From contig QQUF01000051.1 of NCBI GenBank assembly GCA_008501735.1, positions 1 through 39,325 on the forward strand: 39,325 nucleotides of DNA. The letters run 5' to 3'. Of this stretch, positions 1-8,423 are shown in pieces. The stretch's first letter is position 1. Each line of letters starts with the position of its first letter. The notes under the pieces are model-generated. The model was given only the letters and a program-made list of their open reading frames with translations. It ran no database searches and was not told where the DNA came from. The position numbers and the translations under genes are program-made. Origin of the DNA: Calditrichota bacterium. GTDB lineage: Bacteria > CLD3.

Positions 1-3000
1 CTTGTGAATTTTTGGCTAACTGAGTAAGTTAAGTTTGTTCCTGCCGAAACAGTTGAACGAGTCGTAGGTTTAGTAAATTTACTGTCATTAAAAAGGTCAT
101 TTATATTTGCAAAAAGAACATTCGAACCAGTGTTCTCAGCCGAATTTACGACAATGTTTTGTAAAGTTACTGTGTCCGACTGTCTGTACGAAAATGTTAA
201 TGTCAAATTATTATCGTATTTTTTGCCTCTCATCCACCAAAGTAAATAAAACCAACGAGGAATTCTAAACCCTGTTCTTCTTGTGTAACTTACATTGCTA
301 TTAAAACCTTTATCCTCCGAATAAGTTCCTGATGTTCCAGATGAACTACTTGAGCGAGTTGTAGAGTAGTCGTAAGAAACATCAAAACTCACACCACCTT
401 TTATGGAAGTGTTAAAACCAACTAAAGGTGAAAAGTTTGAGCTTACTGAAAAAGCATCTTTTGAAATGTTTAAAGTATCAGATGTAAGACTTTTAGAATT
501 TTGACTATAACTTTCTGTTAAAGTCGAAGTGTAATTATGAGTAAGAGTAACTGAGTTTGCAAATTTACTAAGCCCAAAATAATTTTCAAAACCACTCCAA
601 GAAATTCCCCAGTTTACAAAAGGTTTTCTAAAACTATACTTCCAAAGTTCGACAGCTGCAAAACTTTGAGTATTTCTTTTTGTGTAAGCTCTTGGATCAT
701 AACGCAAAGAAAAAGTACTATCTTCATTTACGGTTATGTCAAAACCTTCTGAAATAGCAGTATTTGTTTGGTAACTAAAAGTAAAAGAAACATTTTTGAT
801 TCTCATTCCACTGTTCAAAGTATAAGAATCGGTTACACTTCTTGTTAAAACTGAACCGCTTAAAATAAATGGATTTAATGGATTTCCGATGTAAGAAAAG
901 TCTCCTTTTGGAGTTGAAAAGTCAGTTCCAGAATTCTCAAAAAACAAATCTTTTGTTAATCCAAATTGGTAACCCAAAGAAGGCATTCCTTCGTTGTTGA
1001 GTTCGTCTGTTGCAAAACCACTTTCGTTTCTTGAAACGTCTCTTGAAGCATTAAACCTAACAGGGTCAATAATTCCGATAAAAGTGTCAACAGCCTTTGG
1101 TATTGTCCAAATTGTAATAGAAGGAAATTTAAACCCATCATCTTTTTTGGCTTTTTCAGCTTTGTCATCAGTTCTATCAGATTTTTCGTCAGAACTTTCT
1201 TCTTTCTCATCAGGTCTTTTGGAAACTAATTCTTCATCAGATTCAGGTCTTTTCGACTCTAATTCTTCTGATTCTTCGTTTCGTCCCTCCCTTTCTTTGT
1301 CGTCAGTTTTTGAATCTTTTTCTTTTCCTAAATCATCACCTTCAAAATCTATATCTCTAAGAGTCCTTGGTCTTTTATTTCCTTCTCCTTCATCTCTAGA
1401 AGAACTTTGTGATTTATCTCTTGAGGCAGGAATTTTATTTGGGTCAAAAAAGGTAAAAGTCCTAAAGAGTTCTTGAAAATCAAGTTGAGCACTCATTGAA
1501 TAATCTCTTCGGTTTGCAAGAGAAATATCTTTGGTCTGTGAGGAAAGTGAGCGGTTATAAGTAAATGAAGAACTTGTTCTAAAAGTTGGATTTGAGGTCC
1601 AACGTAAAAATTCCCAGCCGAAAAGTTTTAGCTTATTAATTTTGGGAAGAAAATCAATAGTTGTATTTTGAGTAGTTGTAGTTCTTTCACCGTAATCTAA
1701 TTTTACAATTTCTTTAAAACCAATATCTCGTGTTGTGTCTGCTAAAGCATCGAAATCTTCTGAACGATTTATTGAAGTTCTCAAAAATGAAAAAGGTGAG
1801 TAATCTCCACCGTAACTTCTTCCAAGAGTAAAAGTTTCCTGAATTGGGCTTATAGTTGTTGCTGTTCTAAGTTGAGTTTCATTTTTAGATTTACTTCCGT
1901 CAGTTGAGAAACTAAGTCTTGAAGGGAAGTAAGAAAATTGCAAACCTTTAAACGCGTTATTTTGTTTTAACAATGGAAGCCAAGAAAAAGGCTTAAATTC
2001 TAAACTTGGGAAGTTTAAAGTATAATCCAAACCAGCAGAATAAGTTTCATTGATACTTTTACTATTTTGTGGGGTAACACTTTTGGAACGGCTATAACTT
2101 ACGTTATTAATTTTTAATGGATCAATTGTGTAGTTTAAAATTGCTGAACGCGAAGGGTTTTTGTTATAAGAAGTAGAGAAACTCATATTTTCAGTTCGAG
2201 TTTCACTTCTGTTAATAATGTCTTGTTTTAAAGAATCTGATTGAGCTTCCTTGAGTGCTTCATCGTAAAGAATGTCAGTTGTGCTTGCTACGTATTTTGG
2301 AGTTTTTTCAGTGTAAGAGTATTGAGCCGTAATTGGAATTCTAACATTCCATTTGTTAGGAAAGAATTTTCCAAATTGTAAAGTTGGGTTTACTCTGTAT
2401 TCTGTTGAGTTAAAGTTTGAACCTGTTTTTGCTTGAATTTGTCTAAAATCTTGGTCGCTAAATTTGAACGAAGTGTTTATAGAAAAGAAATCTGCAAATT
2501 TTAAATCAGCTGAGACTCTGTAAGAAATTCCTTTGTCTCTATTTACTCCTGAAACTCTAAGTTCATTAACCCAAACCTCCGCTGAATTGATTGTGTTGTT
2601 AGAAATATTTCTGAAACCAATTTGGATTCTACCAATGTTTGTAACAGATGGAGTATTTCCTTTAAATGCAAATTTTCTTGGAGGAGTTGGTACTCCGTTT
2701 ATTGTATCTGCTTTCACTTGTTCAAAAAAAGAATCTGCGGTGAAAATATCAAATCCTGCTTTGAGTGTCGTTAAAGCAGCAAAGTTTACATCTAAATTAT
2801 TCTTTTCAACTTGCCATAAATCTTTTTCCGAACCTGAGGATTCGGAAGGGAAAATTGGTTGTTCGATTTCGTAGTAAATATCTTCGTTGTTTCCAAAAGT
2901 CATTCTAAAAACAATGTTTAAATCTGGCAACTCCTCTAATTCTCCAAAATAATCTGTTTGGTTAGTTTCAAATCCGTGTCCGTGAACGTACATTTTTAAA

Positions 3001-6000
3001 ATATCATAATTCGAAAAATCCAATCCTTTGTTCTGAACATTTCCCCTTAAAATCTTTTCTATCCAAAAAATCTCATCAGGTCTTAGGTCTTCAATTTCTA
3101 TAGCAAGAGATTGTTCACGAAGTTTGATGTCTGAAGTTTGGTCAGTTTCTTGTCCAACTCCAGGAGGTGGTTTGTAATTGAAATTTTCGTCTGTATTAAC
3201 AGTACTTATCTTTAGTTTTGTAATTGGAGGAGTTGCATTGTCAATCAAACTAATTTCTTCCCACTCAAACCCAACAAAATCAAAAAAAGCAACGTCCAAA
3301 ATCGAATAACTGATTTCCTCATCTTCAATTGTGGTTCGTAGAGGAATTTCGTTAAAACCTCCTTCTTCAACCCACATTCTAATGTAACCAATGTCTGATA
3401 ATATTAGTTCAGAAGTAGATTCTCCAACAATATCTTCAAATTCGCCTAAAGGTATTCTGTATAATTTCCAACCCCTTTCAGGTCTTGCTCCAAGACTGAC
3501 AAAATTCTTTAAAGAACCTAAATCAACAGAGTAGCTTAAGTAATCGTTTGCTGTATCTAAGTTGTCATCTCCGTCAAGGTCTTCTGTGTCAGGTCTATTA
3601 AATTCACCAATGTTTGACTTACTGTTGTCTTCGAGATTGTTCGATTTTCTAAATGAAAAAATATCACTTTCGTCTCTACCTTCAATATAATTATCTCCGT
3701 TTGGGTCGTCGCTTGAAATACCGTTTTGGTTTCTAAAAACTCTAGCTTGAGTACTATCAGAGAAACAACTTCCAAAACCATCTTCAAATGGGTCAGTACA
3801 ACCATCTAAACCTGTGTCTTCACCTGAATCCAATTCTCTGTTTCCAACGTTTCCTAAATCTGCGATTGGCTGGTCTTCAGTATCGAGAACTTTATCACCA
3901 TTTGAATCCTCGCTAATTTTCCCAATTTCAAGGTGAAGTTTTCCTGAGTTTACATTGTTCGGGTTTCTAACCCAAAGTTCAATGAAATTACTTTCTAATT
4001 GATTTCCAAAAACAGAAGCAGCTTGTGTAATTCCTGCCCATTTTTTTCGACTTGGAGCAGTTGTGTTGTCAGAGTAAACATAAACCATTCTAAAAATATC
4101 GTGTCTATCAGAACCAGATTGTACATCTTTGTCCAAAATGTCAGTCAAAGAAACTTCTGATTCCATCCAAAACATTTCTTCACGGTCTTTTGCTTCAAAG
4201 TTTTTAGGAGGTGCAGATTTTTTCCAAAAAGGAGTTTTTAGAGAAACAGAATTTGCTCTTTCAGCTCCTTCAAAATCGTCAATGTATGCGACACCGTTAT
4301 TGTCTCCTGTGCTAGCATTATTTTTTGTATTTGGATTAGGTAAAGATTGTGCAAACTCAGCCTGTAGGCTTAAAGTTGATTTCGTTTTTGTATCAATTAG
4401 TGGAATTGCGTCAACAATCTCTGTAAGCGGATTTATTTCATTTAAATTAAATCTTGAACTCATTCCCCAAAGAAAGTTTTTGACAGGCTCACGTCCAATT
4501 CTTGGTTTTTCTTCCGTTGAAGTTTGGCTAAGCCAAAGTGCTGTTCCTGCAAATTCTAATTTTGTTTCAGGTCTGTCAATCGGATTGTAAGCTGCTGTAA
4601 CTCCATAAAGTGCTTTTTTGTCAAAAGAGAAGAGGTCGGTACTTTCATACTCAATTTTTAATTCTCGACCTTCGGCAGCAAATTCTGAATTCTTTAATGT
4701 AATTTCGCCTAAAAAGTAGTCAATGTCATAATCAATTCCTTTAACTAATCTTTGTCCATTTGATGTTACAACTTCAGAATCTTCTAAAATGTTAATTGCA
4801 CCAATTGTGATTTTTTCATTTCCTTTTACAGAAGAACTCAAATTTGCACCTTTGATGACAATTGAATAAAGGCTTGCATTTTTAATGTTTGCATCTGTTT
4901 CAGCAACGTTGTAAATATCTCCAACAGATTGTAATTTTTCTAAATTTGTTGGTCCTAATGTCTCAAATTGTAATTTATACTCTTCATCTAAGACTTCGTA
5001 ATCAAATGGTTTTAAACGAGGAAAATAGAGGTATCCGTCATTAAACCTAAAAATATTTAAATTGTAATCGGGCTTGTTGTCTTTATTTTCATCTAAAAAG
5101 AAAACCTCAATAAGTGGAACTCCGGTCAAAGTTGGTGAAGGGACTGTATTTCCTTCTTCTGCAATTTCATTTTGATAAATTGTAACTTGGAAATTTTTAT
5201 TAAAGTCTTCTTCGGTCATTCCACGAGTTCCGATGTTATAAACATTTTTCATTTCGATTTCGTCATAAACTGAACCTTTAGTTGCACCATCTAAAGGTTT
5301 AAGAAGTTTTAATTCTAATTTTTCACCAGCATTTTCAAAAAATTCTCCAACCTGCAAACCAGCTTCAGTTTGATAACTAACTGCTAGAATTTCTTTTTTC
5401 TCTGACATCGAAGAATTCAATTTCAAAATTCCAAGATTAGCATCTAAAGTATATTCATTAGGTTCCAATCGATAAAACCATCTTGCATCTTCACTGGCTA
5501 ATGGCTCAGCATTTGGTTCATTTGGGTTTTCAAATAAATCTACTGCTGTACCAAATTTACCTGTTGTAGTCGGGTCAACAGTTCCTTTGCTTTTATAAAC
5601 TTCAATTCTCACAATTTCTTGTTCTTGTCTGTCAATTGGCAAAGAGTAAGAACCTGTAACTCCCTCGAATTGGATTTGCTCGAAAGTTTCGGCGTAACCA
5701 GTATCTAAAAAATAAAATTGTCTTTTCGCGTAATCGGTATCAGCTTTTAAAATTGAGTCAGCAGAAGCTCCACTCAAGATTTTGGTTTGTCTCTGACTTT
5801 TTTCCAAAGAAACTAAAGAGGTAAGTTCTACAGCACCAATTTTTGAGACGAGTTTGATTCCAAAAAGATTTGAAGATGCAGCACTTGTTCCAGTGATTAA
5901 AGAAGTTCCTGCTTGGAGGTTTAGAGAAGTATTTCCAGCTTCAATTTTTTGAATAATATCATCTTCATAACCTGTGTAAATCAATTTCACATTGTCTTCA

Positions 6001-6857
6001 TTTCCGAAGTCCTGAACATCTTGCACTTGGACTGAAATTTCTAATTTATCTCCAACTTTTCCTTTAATGTTATAACGGTTACTTGCATCAATTTCTGGGT
6101 CGAAAGAAGAAGTTTGGTCGCCTTGACTTAAGGCACTGTTCTTACTTGTTGATTTTGATGCTCCAATGTTAATTTCTGTACTTCCTGTTGCGTTTACAGA
6201 AACGTTGTCACCTCCAAAAATTGTTTGAAAAGCACGGTTTTTAATTTTGATTGGAATAGTGATTTCCAAACCTTGATTTCCATAAGCCAAAGGTTTGTCG
6301 AAACTCTTTTGAAAACTCTTAGCAACTTGGACTCTTCGGTTTTTTTCTGTATAAAGTCGTTTGTAGGTCTCGTAATCAATTACTTTCGGAATTTTTGCAT
6401 TGTGTTCTCCGATTTTTTCACGAATTACAACGTAAGTTTGAGCGGAATCAATGTCAATTTCTCTTTTTAGTGAGTAAGAGTTTAGGATTCGATATTCGAT
6501 TTGGCGGAAAGTTGAATCGTGAACTAAGGCTTTAGTCGTGTCAAAAGTGATTTTTGTAATTGTTGTGTCTAAGCCTGAAAGTGAATCAATAAAAGTTGAG
6601 TCAGAGTAGAGCGTGTCAATTTTTGTTATGTATTTATCTGAAGAGTCTGAAAGTCCTAAAATTCCGAGTGGGAATTTAGGTTTCGTTTTATCGAAGTCTT
6701 TGTCATCAAAAAGAGGAGTGATTAAGTTGTGTTTAAATTCAAATTTCAAGCCTGTTTTGAATTCTTTCTCTTCCGAGTACAAAAATCCTGTAATGCTCAA
6801 AATCGAGATTAAAACTGCAAGTAAGATTGTGAATTTAAATTTAAAGTTCAAAAACAT
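1..6857 (-). CDS. sprA: SprA, T9SS outer-membrane translocon (3' end outside window)
   Basis: The reading frame is open from an ATG at 6857 to the left edge, giving 2285 visible codons; flavobacterial SprA is about 2400 residues, so only the C-terminal tail is missing. SprA/Sov is the giant beta-barrel through which T9SS cargo crosses the outer membrane. The N-terminus is a signal-peptide-like hydrophobic stretch (FTILLAVLISILSITGFLYS). Family hallmarks seen include GDKLEISVQV, YTGYEDDIIQKIEAGN, SLITG followed by LFGIK (about residues 280-350), and SAEVWVNELRVSG (about residue 1425), with beta-rich Ser/Thr/Tyr sequence through the C-terminal half. A very acidic and lysine-rich linker with two SKRP repeats occupies roughly residues 1805-1910. 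The gene is monocistronic in what can be seen; upstream is a 208-base gap. A PorV/PorQ-family gene and a likely T9SS substrate lie elsewhere in the window. Identity is secure. Confidence 0.95.
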   Translation of the reverse strand, partial: MFLNFKFKFTILLAVLISILSITGFLYSEEKEFKTGLKFEFKHNLITPLFDDKDFDKTKPKFPLGILGLSDSSDKYITKIDTLYSDSTFIDSLSGLDTTITKITFDTTKALVHDSTFRQIEYRILNSYSLKREIDIDSAQTYVVIREKIGEHNAKIPKVIDYETYKRLYTEKNRRVQVAKSFQKSFDKPLAYGNQGLEITIPIKIKNRAFQTIFGGDNVSVNATGSTEINIGASKSTSKNSALSQGDQTSSFDPEIDASNRYNIKGKVGDKLEISVQVQDVQDFGNEDNVKLIYTGYEDDIIQKIEAGNTSLNLQAGTSLITGTSAASSNLFGIKLVSKIGAVELTSLVSLEKSQRQTKILSGASADSILKADTDYAKRQFYFLDTGYAETFEQIQFEGVTGSYSLPIDRQEQEIVRIEVYKSKGTVDPTTTGKFGTAVDLFENPNEPNAEPLASEDARWFYRLEPNEYTLDANLGILKLNSSMSEKKEILAVSYQTEAGLQVGEFFENAGEKLELKLLKPLDGATKGSVYDEIEMKNVYNIGTRGMTEEDFNKNFQVTIYQNEIAEEGNTVPSPTLTGVPLIEVFFLDENKDNKPDYNLNIFRFNDGYLYFPRLKPFDYEVLDEEYKLQFETLGPTNLEKLQSVGDIYNVAETDANIKNASLYSIVIKGANLSSSVKGNEKITIGAINILEDSEVVTSNGQRLVKGIDYDIDYFLGEITLKNSEFAAEGRELKIEYESTDLFSFDKKALYGVTAAYNPIDRPETKLEFAGTALWLSQTSTEEKPRIGREPVKNFLWGMSSRFNLNEINPLTEIVDAIPLIDTKTKSTLSLQAEFAQSLPNPNTKNNASTGDNNGVAYIDDFEGAERANSVSLKTPFWKKSAPPKNFEAKDREEMFWMESEVSLTDILDKDVQSGSDRHDIFRMVYVYSDNTTAPSRKKWAGITQAASVFGNQLESNFIELWVRNPNNVNSGKLHLEIGKISEDSNGDKVLDTEDQPIADLGNVGNRELDSGEDTGLDGCTDPFEDGFGSCFSDSTQARVFRNQNGISSDDPNGDNYIEGRDESDIFSFRKSNNLEDNSKSNIGEFNRPDTEDLDGDDNLDTANDYLSYSVDLGSLKNFVSLGARPERGWKLYRIPLGEFEDIVGESTSELILSDIGYIRMWVEEGGFNEIPLRTTIEDEEISYSILDVAFFDFVGFEWEEISLIDNATPPITKLKISTVNTDENFNYKPPPGVGQETDQTSDIKLREQSLAIEIEDLRPDEIFWIEKILRGNVQNKGLDFSNYDILKMYVHGHGFETNQTDYFGELEELPDLNIVFRMTFGNNEDIYYEIEQPIFPSESSGSEKDLWQVEKNNLDVNFAALTTLKAGFDIFTADSFFEQVKADTINGVPTPPRKFAFKGNTPSVTNIGRIQIGFRNISNNTINSAEVWVNELRVSGVNRDKGISYRVSADLKFADFFSINTSFKFSDQDFRQIQAKTGSNFNSTEYRVNPTLQFGKFFPNKWNVRIPITAQYSYTEKTPKYVASTTDILYDEALKEAQSDSLKQDIINRSETRTENMSFSTSYNKNPSRSAILNYTIDPLKINNVSYSRSKSVTPQNSKSINETYSAGLDYTLNFPSLEFKPFSWLPLLKQNNAFKGLQFSYFPSRLSFSTDGSKSKNETQLRTATTISPIQETFTLGRSYGGDYSPFSFLRTSINRSEDFDALADTTRDIGFKEIVKLDYGERTTTTQNTTIDFLPKINKLKLFGWEFLRWTSNPTFRTSSSFTYNRSLSSQTKDISLANRRDYSMSAQLDFQELFRTFTFFDPNKIPASRDKSQSSSRDEGEGNKRPRTLRDIDFEGDDLGKEKDSKTDDKEREGRNEESEELESKRPESDEELVSKRPDEKEESSDEKSDRTDDKAEKAKKDDGFKFPSITIWTIPKAVDTFIGIIDPVRFNASRDVSRNESGFATDELNNEGMPSLGYQFGLTKDLFFENSGTDFSTPKGDFSYIGNPLNPFILSGSVLTRSVTDSYTLNSGMRIKNVSFTFSYQTNTAISEGFDITVNEDSTFSLRYDPRAYTKRNTQSFAAVELWKYSFRKPFVNWGISWSGFENYFGLSKFANSVTLTHNYTSTLTESYSQNSKSLTSDTLNISKDAFSVSSNFSPLVGFNTSIKGGVSFDVSYDYSTTRSSSSSGTSGTYSEDKGFNSNVSYTRRTGFRIPRWFYLLWWMRGKKYDNNLTLTFSYRQSDTVTLQNIVVNSAENTGSNVLFANINDLFNDSKFTKPTTRSTVSAGTNLTYSVSQKFT

Positions 6858-7065
6858 TAAGATTAAGTTTGAATTTACTCTTTAAAAAAATGGTAGCAGT
6901 TTTACTCGTAAAGTGTCTCCGTAATTTGATTTGTTTAAAATTAAGAAAGGTCAAAACTTATCTGCCAATTTGAATCTCGAAGCCCAAAAAGGCAATGGAT
7001 AAATTTCTCTCCACCCGTAAAATAAAACCTGAAAGATTATTCGCACCTTTCAGGTTTAGTAAAAT
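6858..7065. other. Intergenic gap between sprA and the E2 gene
   Basis: This stretch must hold the sprA promoter (minus strand) and the terminator of the E2 transcript. On the minus strand a TTGACC hexamer (plus coordinates 6949-6954) could serve as a -35 element, but no convincing -10 lies at 16-18 bases from it. No obvious Shine-Dalgarno precedes the sprA ATG, which is common in Bacteroidota. No open reading frame of note. Confidence 0.4.
7018..7057 (-). terminator. Rho-independent terminator of the E2 unit
   Basis: An 11-bp perfect inverted repeat (AAACCTGAAAG at 7025-7035 and its complement at 7047-7057) is separated by an 11-base loop. Read on the minus strand it is followed by TATTTTA, a U-rich tail. 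It sits 9 bases beyond the E2 stop codon, as expected for an intrinsic terminator that separates E2 from sprA transcription. Confidence 0.75.
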
Positions 7066-8409
7066 TTATAAACTTTGGTTTACATCAAAATTTCTTAAGT
7101 GATGACAAACTCTTTCTAAGTATTGACCTCCGTAAGCTCCGTCAATCATTCTGTGGTCGTAAGCAAGTGTCAAATACATCATTGAACGAATTCCAATCAA
7201 ATCACCTTCAAGTACAACAGGTCTTTTCTGAATCGAACCAACTCCGACAATTCCAACTTGTGGTTGATTGATTACTGCAAATCCGAGTAAGTTTCCATAA
7301 ATCCCAGGATTTGTAACAGTAAAAGTTCCACCTTGAACTTCGTCAGGTGATAATTTTTTGTCTCTTGCTTTGTAAGCTAACTCGTTAGCACGTTTGCAAA
7401 TTCCAAAGAAATTCAATTCGTCAATATTTTTGATAACAGGAACGATTAATCCATTATTTGGCATTGCAACCGCCATTCCCATATTTATGTCTTTTTTGCG
7501 AATGATGTTTGTTCCGTCAACTGACGAATTCATCAAAGGAAAATCTTTAATGGCTTTAGCAACTGCTTCTAAAATAATTGGAGTGTAAGTTAGTTTGAAA
7601 CCGTGTTTCTTTAAGAAAGCATCTTTGTTTGCCTCTCTGAACTTGACAATTTCAGTCATATCAACTTCGCTCATTGATTGAACGTGAGCAGAGGTGTCTA
7701 AAGACATTCTCATATGATTTGAAATTGACTTTCTCATTGTGTCCATTGGGATTATTTCAACTTTTGATTCGTCGTAAGAGCCAACAGAAGCCTGTGCTTT
7801 TGGTGCAGCTTTTGGAGCAGATTGAGAAACTGTTTGCTGAACTGGAGCAGCAGTTTTTCCTCTGTTTCCTAAATAACTTAAAATGTCGTTTTTGGTTACT
7901 CTTTCATTGCTTCCTGTTCCATTGATTGAATCTAATTCTTCCTGTGAAATGCCTTCTTTTGTAGCAATGCTTCTTACTAAAGGAGAGTAAAATTTTGAAC
8001 CACTTTTTCTTGCACCTGCTGGAGTATTTTTTGAAATTGCTTCAAATTGTGGTGTTAGGTGTGCTTTCGCTTCAGCTGGTTTTTCTTCAACTTGCTTAGG
8101 CTCTTCTTTGGTCTCAACAACTTTTGGAGTTTCCTTTTTAGGCTCAGAAGGAGCGATTGAAGCACTTGCATCAGTTTCAAGTTTTGCAATTATTGTTCCG
8201 ACTCCGACAGTCTCATCTTCGGCAAATAAAATTTCTGCCAAAATTCCTGCGGTTGGTGACGGAATTTCTGAATCGACTTTGTCAGTACTAATTTCAAGAA
8301 TTGTTTCGTCTTTTTCGACTTTATCGCCAATGTTTTTGTGCCATTTAACAATTGTTCCTTCTGCGATACTTTCGCCCATTTGAGGCATTGGAACGTCATA
8401 AAGTGCCAT
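7066..8409 (-). CDS. 2-oxoacid dehydrogenase complex E2 (dihydrolipoamide acyltransferase)
   Basis: This 447-residue protein is the acyltransferase core of a pyruvate, 2-oxoglutarate or branched-chain 2-oxoacid dehydrogenase complex; it moves the acyl group from E1 to CoA using a lipoyl arm. The lipoyl domain is at about residues 2-76 with the lipoylated lysine in STDKVDSEIP (K44). An Ala/Pro/Lys/Glu-rich linker follows, then the peripheral subunit-binding domain (FYSPLVRSIATKEGI to VTKNDILSYL, about 139-180), a second flexible linker, and the catalytic domain ending in YDHRMIDGAYGG, where His419 and Asp423 form the acyltransferase active site. It is the last gene of a minus-strand unit; its Shine-Dalgarno (AAAGGA) overlaps the region of the preceding stop codon, 14 bases upstream. 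E1 and E3 genes are not in the window, so the substrate cannot be fixed; the subunit-binding domain sequence resembles pyruvate/branched-chain types more than SucB. Confidence 0.93.
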   Translation of the reverse strand: MALYDVPMPQMGESIAEGTIVKWHKNIGDKVEKDETILEISTDKVDSEIPSPTAGILAEILFAEDETVGVGTIIAKLETDASASIAPSEPKKETPKVVETKEEPKQVEEKPAEAKAHLTPQFEAISKNTPAGARKSGSKFYSPLVRSIATKEGISQEELDSINGTGSNERVTKNDILSYLGNRGKTAAPVQQTVSQSAPKAAPKAQASVGSYDESKVEIIPMDTMRKSISNHMRMSLDTSAHVQSMSEVDMTEIVKFREANKDAFLKKHGFKLTYTPIILEAVAKAIKDFPLMNSSVDGTNIIRKKDINMGMAVAMPNNGLIVPVIKNIDELNFFGICKRANELAYKARDKKLSPDEVQGGTFTVTNPGIYGNLLGFAVINQPQVGIVGVGSIQKRPVVLEGDLIGIRSMMYLTLAYDHRMIDGAYGGQYLERVCHHLRNFDVNQSL

Positions 8410-8423
8410 AAAATTTATATCCT

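Noticed and set aside
994-4590. Plus-strand open frames inside the sprA region (for example 994-1476, 2533-2874, 4129-4590).
   Set aside because: Low-complexity Ser/Phe/Leu-rich translations antisense to well-supported SprA sequence; no signal, motif or ribosome-binding site.
1-6857. A possible frameshift in sprA, because the left-edge frame first seemed out of phase with the start codon and no single complete ORF is closed within the window.
   Set aside because: After re-reading the start (ATG complement at 6855-6857) the frame is the same at both ends and open throughout; the gene simply runs off the window.
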